Assembly (NCBI GenBank): GCA_015501075.1
Contig: JADNYJ010000609.1
Location: 1 to 18,546, forward strand
Length of the DNA stretch: 18,546 nucleotides
Reading direction: 5' to 3'
DNA from: Gymnopilus junonius
Lineage: Eukaryota > Basidiomycota > Agaricomycetes > Agaricales > Galerinaceae
The number at the start of each line of letters is the position of its first letter. Positions within the stretch are counted from its first letter, which is position 1. A program made the position numbers and the translations under genes. A model generated the notes under the pieces. The model saw nothing but the letters and a program-made list of their open reading frames with translations. It had not been told where the DNA came from and ran no database searches. This document shows positions 1-8,526 of the stretch, in pieces.

Positions 1-1823
1 TGATGTGTCAGCGCGCAGGGTTTGGTGGTTCTCCCCGCGCTGTTCGACGCGATCGCCACAGATCCGGTGAATCATGGCAGGAGGTTTGTCCAATGACCAG
101 TTGAGTGCAAGGAGGCGGACGGGCTGAGAGTATCGGCCAGCAGTGGCATCGCGCAGTGATTTCCGATGCTGTATGAGATGGTTGTTTCTAGAAAGTGATG
201 AGCAAGGGACAAATAGAAAGAGGACATGTTACGCGTACTTATCTGCGATGACCACGTCATTCTTGTCCAGGAGCTCGATGACGTTCTTGATAAATACAGG
301 AGCTGCTTTCTTGACGTGCACGTCGTCGCTCTGGTATGACCAAACCCGAATATGTGCGACAAGGCGACGGATACTGCAGTTTTCCCTAGAATATATCCGC
401 TTAGAGATTAGAAAACAAAAGCTGTAGAGGTGAAACACGTACCGCATCCAGGAATGGCTACAGGTAAAATCACTGTTTTCCCAAACACCTTCTTGCCCTC
501 CTCATCCACCTCTTTCGCTTGAACTTCCTCTAGATCCTTCATCCCATCTTTCGATTTCATCCAAGCCAAGAATTTTTCCCGCGCTGCAATAATCCCTTTA
601 CCTTTAGAATAATCCTTGAATGCAGGCCTATCCCTCTGGATTTCCTTAATCACCCAATCAACATACAGCTTCGTTTCCGCCCTCTTCATCTTGGACCTGG
701 GAAGATTTGAGGGCTCAAGCCTTTTGAGAGGAGAGTTTTGGTCACTTCTCGCCAGTCGCGATACATCATATAGGGCTCATCGAACTTGACTTTGAAGAAG
801 AAGGAAGAGCCAGCTTCGTATGGTGAACGCGAAGACCCCTGGGATCCGGCCTTGCCCTTCCCTTTGTCGGTTGCAGTGAGAGGCTCAGTGACATGCGTAC
901 GGACCACGAATCCTTCCACAGACTCGCCATTCCATTCGCCGTTTTCGGCACAGGCGGTGGTGAAGTCCTTGACCTCTTTGACGGAATTGACAACCTTGGA
1001 AGGTGTTTTGATGAATCCCCACTGTTCAGCGAATTCGTCGACAACATCTTGTGGCATCGTGATGAAGTGTTTAGAGCGGATATTCAGGCCATGGAGATGC
1101 AGCCCTGTCTTCTCTGGTGGGTACGCGAGAACATGTTCCTCAAAAGAATCGTCACATAACTATGGGAATTAGAAAAAATCAAACAAAGGGGAATTGAAGT
1201 ACACATACTTCCGCGATAGCAGTCCAATTTTTCTCCCACAGTACGGCCGCCAGATCAGCCTCTGTCTTGCCTAGCTTGTCAAGATATCTTCTTAACCACC
1301 GCTCGCCGGCTTGGGCATGGCTAAGCTCTTGACCTTGCACAGTACCGAGGGAATGTTTTGAGGTTATAACGAGTTTGTCAGGTGTAAGAGCGGCAATGAA
1401 GATGATACATCCATTTGACTTCAGTGTGAGGACGTAGGGGGGTGCAGTATGTTCTTCGATAGATGCCCACTAATGCATATTGTGAGTGATAGATCGTAGA
1501 ATAAGAGTGAAGAAGACGCTTACAGTAGTCCACGGAACCTCTCCGATATTGAAAAACTTGTCATAGCCCCGCACCAAGATCTGATATTTCTTCGGCTTCT
1601 GCGTTTCGTTCAACTCCCTGGTGAACAATCCACGTGCGAGGGTAGGAAACGGTGAAGGGATGTCGTAGTACTTGAATTCATTCATCTTCCAGCTTCTTAC
1701 ATCGATGGTGGGATCTGCTGGAGCAGCGTAGGTTGAAGATCTGACCAACTTTGGTGATTTAGCTGACAATGCGTACAGCGACGCGACAAGGTCTGAATCT
1801 TCGGAAGAAAATTCTGGGGCCAT
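1..1823 (-). CDS. TRL1: Fungal tRNA ligase (ligase domain plus start of kinase domain), partial, two frameshifts
   Basis: This enzyme heals and seals tRNA halves after intron removal, and HAC1-type mRNA in the unfolded protein response. Exons on the minus strand are 1823-1524, 1469-1209, 1159-443, 385-239 and 187-<1. All four introns (49-57 bp) are GT-AG. I start at the ATG at 1823 (MAPEFSSEDSD) because family similarity begins there. The adenylyltransferase motif I is LKSNGCIIFI, with Lys about residue 117. Motif IV is VEGFVVRT and motif V is FFFKVKFDEPY. The kinase P-loop, IPGCGKT, is split by the 386-442 intron. NNHLIQHR and the following kinase residues continue to base 1; the rest of the kinase and the phosphodiesterase domain lie outside. 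Two frame changes are needed, at about 711-713 and 333-334. Each is repaired by one extra C in a C run, and all exon phases then agree. There are no nonsense codons. Confidence 0.93.
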
Positions 1824-2302
1824 CGTAGGAGGTTCAAAGGGTTCCTCTTCACCAGTTCGACTCGATAAAACGTGATCAGTGGCAGTCTGAGCTTCACTGG
1901 ACTTCAACACTTTTAGAATGTTGAGCGTGAGTGGTCGTTGAGTTTTGCCCTTCTTTTTCTTCAGACAAGAAGTGGCTGAGAATAATCTGGTATACGCTGC
2001 TCTAAAAGGATGGGCGTATGCCCTGGAGAAGAGAAGGGGCAGAATGGTGGGCGCTCGTTTGAATGAATTGGGTAGAAATAAGTCTTGAACAGCATAGCCT
2101 TCCCACGGATTGCCATCATTGTCAACGACAGTCACCTCGAGTCATTCATCTGTCTCCGCCGGAATTGGCATCAAAGCATACCATCTTTCTCCCAAAAATT
2201 TGATCTCTGGCGGTATCGACTTCGCCTCATTGACTTAAGGTATCTGCCGCGCACTCTTACTATGGAATTATGGTGATGATGATGTTGTGTGTAGGACTCA
2301 AA
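1824..2302. other. Intergenic region between divergent TRL1 and F-box A, with an unexplained open frame
   Basis: This must hold the promoters of TRL1 (minus) and F-box A (plus). I see no convincing TATA box or known operator. The TRL1 frame stays open upstream of its ATG to 2135 on the minus strand. The extension includes a stretch resembling a mitochondrial presequence (FRAAYTRLFSATSCLKKKKG, about 2011-1952), followed by a charged region. It could be a chance open frame, an alternative TRL1 N-terminus, or a fragment of another mitochondrial gene. The last 70 bases or so before 2303 resemble the sequence just upstream of F-box B (shared TTGAC, AGGTA and CACTCT blocks), so the duplication extends here. 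Confidence 0.5.
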
Positions 2303-3505
2303 ATGACATTCTGCGATACTTGTATAGATATAGAGGCTCTGGATCACGAAACATACGCGCTCTGTCAAGAAACTTCTTGCGAAGTCTGCCAGAGATTTGA
2401 ATCCCTTAAAAATCAAATATCTCGTGCAAAAAGTCTCGTCAACGCGCTGATCAAGGAGTGTCGAGAATTGAGACCGAAAATCAATCAAGTGCATAAATCC
2501 TGGGTAGACCAAATGCCCATAGAAATCATTTCAACCATTTTCGAGTTCTACGCAGGCAAGGAAGGTGCCACACGAACGTTGACCTTGGGAGCGATCTGCC
2601 AAAGCTGGCGTCGGATTGCGTGGTCCACACCGTCCATTTGGAGCTCTATGACTTATATTTTCGGCAAAATTGTCAACCCTACACTAATTGAAATTGCGGT
2701 AGAATGGCTGCAACGGTCAGGGCGGCTTCCTGTATCGATTGTGCTATACGGAATGGGCTCAAATGCAGACCTTGAACCTCAACTTCCAGTATTACTTTCC
2801 TTGATCCAAGCCATTAATCTCTGTTCCGACCGGTGGCATTCGCTGACGTTGTCCGTTCCTCCCTCAGCTCTATCACACATTAACGATCAATGCGGTGCCT
2901 CGCCTGTAATGGATTTTCTCAACATCATTGCCGAATTCGAAGAGCTCATGCCTGTCCGCCTCTTCATCCCCAATACAGCTCCAAAGAATATCGAGCTCTT
3001 CGGTTTACCACTCGACGTTCTATCAGTCCAGTGGCGCAACACCACTTGCGTTTCCGCGGGTGCCTCTTACAACGTCAACGATTGCATCGAAATCCTAAGA
3101 CGAGGAAAACATCTCACAGAATGTTCTATTGCTCCGATGACTGGCCGATTTACTGCTTTCCCGTTGGATATGTGCATGAACTCGCATATAACGCGTCTGA
3201 AAATTGTATCCTACTGCGGACAGGAGGATATGGCTTTCTTCTTTGATCATGTCACCTGTCCGGCTCTGCATACCTTGTATCTTGATTCCTCATTGGACAA
3301 CGTTCAGATGCGGAGCCTGAAGTCCTTTCTCCAGCGCTCTTCCTGTGAATTGCAAGTACTCGGTCTCAGTGGTGCAAGGAAGACGAGTGGCGAATTTATT
3401 GAATTGGCAATGTCACTGCACACTCTCTCCGAATTGGAGCTGGATGCCCCTGATTTTGGTATGAATCCTGGGATGCTGCAGTTCCTTCTATCGCTCATTT
3501 TTTGA
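2303..3505 (+). CDS. F-box protein, paralogue A (C-terminally truncated)
   Basis: Probable substrate-recruiting subunit of an SCF ubiquitin ligase. I choose the ATG at 2303 (MTFCDTC) because paralogue B starts with the same residues; an in-frame ATG at 2270 only adds a low-complexity MVMMM leader. Order: a cysteine pair C4/C7 and a second pair C26/C29; a basic helical segment (about residues 33-60, LKNQI to RPKINQVH) likely to form a coiled coil; the F-box core MPIEIISTIFEFY with ICQSWRRIAWSTPSIW (about 70-115); then an LRR-like tail with the segment DRWHSLTLSVPPSALSHI typical of agaricomycete F-box families. The frame stops at 3503-3505 after 400 codons, about 100 codons short of B. The lost C-terminus survives downstream in other frames, so the protein is truncated or the gene is dying. 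Confidence 0.88.
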   Translation: MTFCDTCIDIEALDHETYALCQETSCEVCQRFESLKNQISRAKSLVNALIKECRELRPKINQVHKSWVDQMPIEIISTIFEFYAGKEGATRTLTLGAICQSWRRIAWSTPSIWSSMTYIFGKIVNPTLIEIAVEWLQRSGRLPVSIVLYGMGSNADLEPQLPVLLSLIQAINLCSDRWHSLTLSVPPSALSHINDQCGASPVMDFLNIIAEFEELMPVRLFIPNTAPKNIELFGLPLDVLSVQWRNTTCVSAGASYNVNDCIEILRRGKHLTECSIAPMTGRFTAFPLDMCMNSHITRLKIVSYCGQEDMAFFFDHVTCPALHTLYLDSSLDNVQMRSLKSFLQRSSCELQVLGLSGARKTSGEFIELAMSLHTLSELELDAPDFGMNPGMLQFLLSLIF

Positions 3506-3816
3506 CCATGATTCATTTTTACCTTGCTTCAAAGGTTGAAGTCTGGGTAGGAAATTTTGACTTCCCGAGCAATTGATCCTCGCTCTGGCCGCTCATTTCA
3601 AGGTGGACAAGTCCACTTACCGACCACTGGAATTTGTCGTCATTGTTTGTCAACAAGAAGGCCCTATGTCCGTACATCAGTCAATCTACCCTTGATCAAA
3701 TTAGGTTTCTCCAGCAAAAGAATATGAAGTTCAAGATTGAACACCTTTCCGGAAATCGTCTAAATGATCTGCTCCAGGTATCCCTGGAAAAAATCAATTC
3801 CGAGGAACGCACATAG
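3506..3816 (+). pseudogene. Detached C-terminal remnant of F-box A
   Basis: This stretch still encodes sequence matching the C-terminus of paralogue B, but in shifting frames. From 3561 one frame reads LPEQLILALAAHFKVDKSTY, matching B around FPERLFDALCTHF. From about 3670 a second frame reads ISQSTLDQIRFLQQKNMKF, matching B's IQQHSLNQILLLQEKNIKF, and runs to a TAG at 3814-3816 that corresponds to B's natural stop. At least two indels, plus the stop at 3503, separate it from the main open frame. It is therefore decayed coding sequence and not a separate gene. Confidence 0.85.
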
Positions 3817-4446
3817 TAGGCTGGCAAGAGCGCTATCAAGCAAAGCCTTCAGGCTCCAACAAGGCTCCAAACACTGCGTCCGTGTTTATTATATTGTCAT
3901 TCGTAACGTTTAAGTAGTTACAAGACTGTTCAATATACGTAAATGCTTAATTGTTAATGTTCTCTGTAAGTCTGAATCCTTGTTGCGATAGTTGACCGAA
4001 TGTGTTGACCAAGTGAGTTGGACGCATCGCGTATTGAATCACGTTAATTTGTGATAGCTTTTTGAATTTGTGCGCCCATTGCTTTGTTGCAGTCGCCTCC
4101 CTCGGTCCGTTTCCAATTGGCCTTTCCCTCGCATTCTGAACTGGAAACCAGATCGAGGTCGGACCATACAACCCGCTGCTAATTAACTAGCCAGTAGATC
4201 TTCTGTTCTGCCTAACTTTGAATGTTACTGGAAGGGGCCTGAGAAAACGAGTAATAAGTATCACTGCTTCCCTAGTGACCAGCCAGAACTTGACTAGAAC
4301 CTGATCAAGCGCCATGACCGCAGACGGCAGAGGCACCCAGTAGAAAAGATGGCATCTGACTTGAAGGGTGACTGCAAAGGATTCGGAGGTATGCAATATC
4401 CTCGCGCCAGGAGGTATAGCTACAGGGAAGGAGAGACGAACGTAAG
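3817..4446. other. Flank between F-box A and the LAM pseudogene; carries part of the duplicated downstream block
   Basis: I recognise no gene here. About 200 bases after the F-box A stop (4021-4045) is a block (GACGCATCGCGTATTGAATC, then ACGT) that recurs almost identically at the same place behind F-box B (8734-8757). The F-box duplication therefore includes 3' flank. Bases 4190-4446 lie just downstream of the LAM pseudogene stop and would be its 3' flank. Confidence 0.6.
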
Positions 4447-4735
4447 TCAAGTCGTCCTCGTCTTCAAATCACAAATCAACGACCGCCCACTCTGCCTGCG
4501 CAGCTCGTCCCACCTCTCTCGTTCCTCCTCCACCCTCAACTCAACAATTCTCAACATCTTGGTCTCCACCCTAAAGAGCATCCCCACGTTACTAATCACC
4601 AGAATACCAACAATGAACCACAAAATCGTGGTCGTCCTTCTGTTTGAGCTGTGATTCGTACCAAAATCCCATTGAACCTTACGCTGCTCGAGTTCTTACG
4701 TCGGGTGCTCCTCACCCTGTGCCTTTGATTGGACA
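4447..4735 (-). pseudogene. C-terminal piece of GRAM-VASt (LAM-type) gene: transmembrane helix and coiled-coil tail
   Basis: The minus strand encodes a short hydrophilic linker (VQSKAQGEEHPT). An intron follows at 4699-4649 (51 bp, GTAAGA...CACAG). The last exon, 4648-4447, starts SNRRTTT, then has one strong membrane helix (ILWFIVGILVISNVGMLF) and a charged, probably coiled-coil tail (VELRVEEERERWDELRRQSG) ending KTRTT and a TGA at 4449-4447. In LAM/Ltc proteins a single transmembrane helix after the VASt domain anchors the protein in the ER at membrane contact sites. This piece is in the parental orientation; the sequence that should precede it is inverted next door (4736-5131). Confidence 0.8.
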
Positions 4736-5131
4736 GTGAGCGTAAGTGAAACTGTGTTCAGGGTGCTGACACGGAGATGTATGATGTGGGCTGGATCGAT
4801 GAGCTCCAGGGCGCTGGTGACGACACAGCCTAAGTGGGAACGGCGGAGTGTTTTTAAGGTGAGGATTCATTTTGTTTTGGTTTTTCTCAATAATTTTTGG
4901 TGCCTGTGTTCCAATATGTTCATTGTCTCATTGCTAACTGCAACTGTCTTTTTTTCGTTTTGTACAGCCATTACCGAACTATTGGTTGTGGATGGCCAGA
5001 AGGCCTATCATCGTGAGCTACAAAGATGCGCGCGGGAGTACATTGCCCAGCAGGCATCCGAATTCATTCCTCAAGGCATCGGCGGCGTCGGCAACGACAC
5101 GACCGAACCGCCTGCTAATGAACTCGCCTAG
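4736..5131 (+). pseudogene. Inverted C-terminal half of the VASt domain of the same LAM-type gene
   Basis: On the plus strand this segment reads VFRVLTRRCMMWAGSMSSRA, LVTTQPKWERRSVFK, then an intron (4859-4967, GTGAGG...TGTACAG, with a CTAAC branch site), then AITELLVVDGQKAYH and AREYIAQQASEFIPQG. This is the end of a VASt sterol-binding domain, as in fungal LAM/Ysp2 proteins (compare the family pattern TRTCMTWA...VDGQK.YH...FIPEG). The beginning of the domain and the transmembrane tail are both on the opposite strand on either side. The exon phases differ by one base across the intron, which one extra G at AAGG would repair. After the inversion it ends in its own stop (TAG, 5129-5131) with no start of its own. 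Confidence 0.85.
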
Positions 5132-5132
5132 A

Positions 5133-6425
5133 ATCCGGGTGGTGGTGAGGGTAGAGATATACTCCTCCAGATCGAAGTATGCTATTTCGTCTTTCAATTC
5201 GCATTTGGTCTGTTTGGGCTTGATTTATGAGAAGGTGTGCGTAAGGAGCTTTGAGCCGAGGTTGAAGGGTTGCCTGGCCGACATTCCGATGTCTGGGTTG
5301 AAAAAAAAGGTAGGAAAGAAAAGTTAGAAATTGAAATTGAGCGTTATTGATCAAGAAAAAAAGAACATACCAAGCATCTAATGATAAGAAACCCTGAAAT
5401 CCTTGATGGACCCACTTGTAAACATCAAATCATGTGTCTTCTCCGGTGTACCAGGGAAAGTCGTCTCCATCGCCATCTCTGCATAATGCTGGCACGCCCT
5501 CCCACACGCACATTGCGTCGCCTTTCCCTGAGCCACTTTTCTTTGTGGTCCGCTACCCCCAGCAGCAACAGAACATACTGTGCGCACACCAGGTCCAACA
5601 TGGGCGACCCTTGACCACCAGTCCCAGTCCCAGGTGCTGGCGCACAGTCCACACTCACTCACCCTTCATGATTAGAGGCCCCTTCGTCAGCCTCGCCGAG
5701 TCATCGTTTCGGGTGGCCACGCTCCAGAGGTAATGCATCACATCAAACGTGGTATCTCTCGAGAGGAACGACGCGAAGGTTTATTTGGTGTGTCGAGTGG
5801 TGATTTGGAAGTGTTGGGGATGACAAAGGTTGTCATTTCTTTCCCAAGGTAGTGCACTTCGTGTAAGTAGTGGGATTGAGACTTGTTGAAGGTGAAAAAA
5901 GGTTTCTGAGTTTCTTCTCCTCTTCCTCGCGATCATGCTCATGCTTGTGCTTGTGCTCATTCAGAAAATCTCCCCGTCGCTCCCATATTCCCCCCTAGAC
6001 GCAGATGCGTTGGATTTTCGGGATTTGGAAGCACACCTCATCTGGCTCTCCTGAGTCCTGGCCCTGAGTCTCTGAAGGTGACCTGGGCTTGGAGGATGTC
6101 AACGACCCGGGACTGAGGATGGGCAAAGGGGCTACCTGAGTATTGCGACCGTGTACAACTGACAAGAAAAAACCGACCCCAACGGTGACAGTGGAGGTAC
6201 TGCAAGGGTGTTCATGAGACCTGTAGACTTCCTTCGCGCTTGACCTGGTCCAGGTTTCTTTCTCCGCCAGGATCTCTTGATTTGTGACTGGGATCCAGGG
6301 GACAGGACAGAAGTCGGAGTGTTGGAGGTTATCGATTGACAAATTCTCTCCTGCGAACAAGTGCAGCTAGTACGCGAGATTGGGTGAAAGAATAGATTAA
6401 AGGGTGGAGCGCGAGGGATATTCAT
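5133..6425 (-). pseudogene. N-terminal and middle part of the GRAM-VASt (LAM/Ysp2-like) sterol-transfer gene, decayed
   Basis: Reading the minus strand downward: a Ser/Pro-rich linker (STGLMNTLAVPP; QVAPLPILSPGSLTSSKPRS in another frame, about 6230-6050); the end of a GRAM domain (EMTTFVIPN, then ITTRHTK-stop-TFASFLSRDT and FDVMHYLW, about 5850-5710, shifting frame); the VASt start (ACQHYAEMAMETTFPGTPEK, then THDLMFTSGSIKDF, about 5505-5380); an intron at 5370-5293 (GTATGT...CCCAG); and the VASt middle (KPKQTKCELKDEIAYFDLEE, then YISTLTTTRI) ending at 5133, where the inversion begins. Lesions: stop TAA at 5227-5225, stop TAA in GRAM, several frameshifts, and no recognisable first half of GRAM. 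In the intact family these proteins carry ergosterol between ER and plasma membrane. Certainly non-functional as written. Confidence 0.85.
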
Positions 6426-7008
6426 AGTGTCATTTCGTTGAGAACTTGAGATAGATCACTGATGAGACAGTTTGGCCAGTCACAGCAGGCTCCTGAAAGG
6501 GCTACAGCCAGCTGCTGGTCATCACCGTGAACTATTCAGGACCACCTTGGTCCAATTCCACTGGAGCTACGAATCAAGGTCGATTGAGTGAGGTAAGTGA
6601 ACATAAGCATAATCAATTATACCTCGTCATGATAGAATATGAAGCTCTCTGAGACCAGTGTGGTCTGTGCGATAAACGAACCCAGATCAAGGAAGTATGG
6701 ACGTCAAAGATGGATTAGACGAGAATTAGACGAGAGTGGTATAAGAACTTGTGACGTTCAATTTTCTGGACAGGTCGTCCGTCACAACCGCCTTTCGTAT
6801 TCGCTTGTCTTCATCGCATTCGGAATTGGAGGCCATACCGCCTGGTACTTACCCGCTATCCAGCACATCTTCTGCTTCGCATAATTCTGACCGTTAGTGT
6901 TCGTGGACTGCATCAATTTCGAGGATTTGTCTCTTTTTGACGATAGGTAACCGCAACCCACTCTGCTCTACGATATATAAGATTAAAGTTTTTGGTGCCC
7001 ATTTAGAT
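6426..7008 (+). other. Upstream region of F-box B with one small unrecognised open frame (6639-6884)
   Basis: I see no firm gene. The plus-strand open frame 6639-6884 (81 codons) ends with VVRHNRLSYSLVFIAFGIGG and HTAWYLPAIQ, a single hydrophobic helix following a basic segment. A good acceptor (TTTTCTGGACAG, ending about 6774) precedes VVRHN, so this may be the last exon of a small single-span, perhaps mitochondrial, membrane protein or a remnant of one. I cannot name it. The 70 bases before 7009 resemble those before F-box A, including a TATATAA at 6974-6980 that could serve as a TATA box only in copy B. Confidence 0.3.
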
Positions 7009-8526
7009 ATGACATTCTGCGATATTTGCAGAGCCACAGATACCTTGGATCACGAAACATACGCGGTCTATCAGGATGCATCCTGCAATGTCTGCCAACG
7101 ATTTGAACATCTCAAAAATCAGATATACCAAACAAGAACTCTCCTCAACTCGATGATTAAAGAGTGTAGGGAATTGAGACCGAAAATCAATCAAGTTCAT
7201 AAATCCTTGGTTGATCGAATGCCCATAGAAATCATTTCAACAATATTCGAGTTCTATACTGCTGAAATACGCGGAAATCTGCACACAACGCCACTGACGT
7301 TGGGAGCGGTCTGCCAAAGCTGGCGTCAAATTGCATGGTCCACACCATCGATTTGGATCTCTTTTGCGTTTCTTCTTAAAAAACACGAGAATCCGACACG
7401 CGTTGAAGTTGCAGTAGAATGGTTGCAGCGATCCCGGCGGCTCCCTGTGTCAATTGAGCTATACACGAGTGCAGACCTTGGACCCCAAACCCCAGTCGAC
7501 GTCTTACTCCCCTTGATTGAAAGCATCAATCTCTGTTCCGATCGGTGGCGTTCACTGTCGTTGAGCGTTCCTCCCTTAATTCTATCACACATTAATGATA
7601 ACTATGGTGCCCCGTCGGTCATGGATTCCCTCTATATCAACGTTGCGGATTCCAAGGTCATCCATTTATCCATCCCCAGCACAATGTCCAAGAAAGTCGA
7701 TATCACAGGTATCTCACTAGAAGACCTCTCATTCCAATGGGACAACACCACTTACGTCTCCGCCGATGGTTCCTACACAGTTTATGACTGTATTGAAATT
7801 TTGAGACAGGGAACACACCTTATAAAGTGTTACTTTGTTCCTATGGATAGCGGATTTCATGATGTCACATTTGATATGTGTATGAACCATCAAGTAACAT
7901 ATCTAAATTTCTTGTGCTACTGTGAAGAACAGGACATGGCTTTCTTCTTTGACCACGTCACCCTTCCGGCTCTGCACACCTTGCACCTCAACATGATGAT
8001 GGACGGAGTCCCGGTGCAGAGTTTGACAACCTTCATTTGACGCTCTTCCTGTTCGCTGCAAGTCTTTGACCTCAGTGAGGTGATCATAACGGGTGACGAA
8101 CGTGTCGAACTGGCAATGCTTATGCCCTCGCTCTCCGTATTGGTGGCATATGTTCAGAATTTTAACAAAGAGACTCTAGAGTCCTTCTATGACTCTTTTT
8201 CTGGACACGGGCCATTTTTACCTTCTTTGCGAACGTTGAAGCTGATCGCGGAGTTCGGCTTCCCCGAACGCTTATTTGACGCACTCTGCACTCATTTCAA
8301 TGCCGAGGACAACCACACCTGCCGACCACTAGAGTCTGTAAACATCATCTGCCATCAAAAAAATCCGATTCTCTACATTCAACAACATAGCCTCAATCAG
8401 ATTCTGCTTCTTCAGGAGAAAAACATAAAATTTACAATTGAGCACTGGGATTGTCGAGGTCAAGAAATTGATCTGCTAAAGATATCTCTTGAAAGGATCG
8501 ATCAAGAAGGACACACTGTGACTTAG
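7009..8526 (+). CDS. F-box protein, paralogue B, with one in-frame stop (TGA at 8038-8040)
   Basis: Close paralogue of F-box A, probably an SCF adaptor. Start at 7009 (MTFCDIC), shared with A; an upstream in-frame ATG at 6937 adds 24 unconserved residues. Features: cysteine pairs C4/C7 and C26/C29; basic helical segment ending RPKINQVHKS; F-box MPIEIISTIFEFY with VCQSWRQIAWSTPSIW; LRR-like tail with DRWRSLSLSVPPLILSHI. The frame runs 343 codons to a TGA at 8038-8040, then continues in the same frame to a TAG at 8524-8526, giving 505 sense codons if the stop is ignored. At the stop A has CAG (FLQRSSC) where B has ATT-TGA-CGC. Everything after it still matches A's remnant, so the loss looks recent. 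Otherwise it yields a 343-residue truncated protein that keeps the F-box. Confidence 0.88.

Noticed and set aside
245..385. An intron (GTATCC...ACCAG) to explain the second TRL1 frame change
   Set aside because: It would delete the conserved SVALSHIFGFGHT segment right after the P-loop; one missing C explains the data without loss.
143..427. Plus-strand open frames across the TRL1 exons (also 786-1172)
   Set aside because: They are the reverse complement of conserved TRL1 coding sequence and show no signature of their own.
660..760. An intron to explain the first TRL1 frame change
   Set aside because: The only available GT...AG pair (at GAA-GTGACC to CCCAG) would remove the conserved WREVTK-type coding sequence and leads to a stop soon after; a one-base change fits better.
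4349..4654. Plus-strand frame of 101 codons
   Set aside because: Antisense to the transmembrane and coiled-coil exon of the LAM gene, which gives a far better protein reading.
5381..5733. Plus-strand frames over the VASt start
   Set aside because: They are shadows of the minus-strand VASt sequence (YAEMAMETTFPGTPEK).
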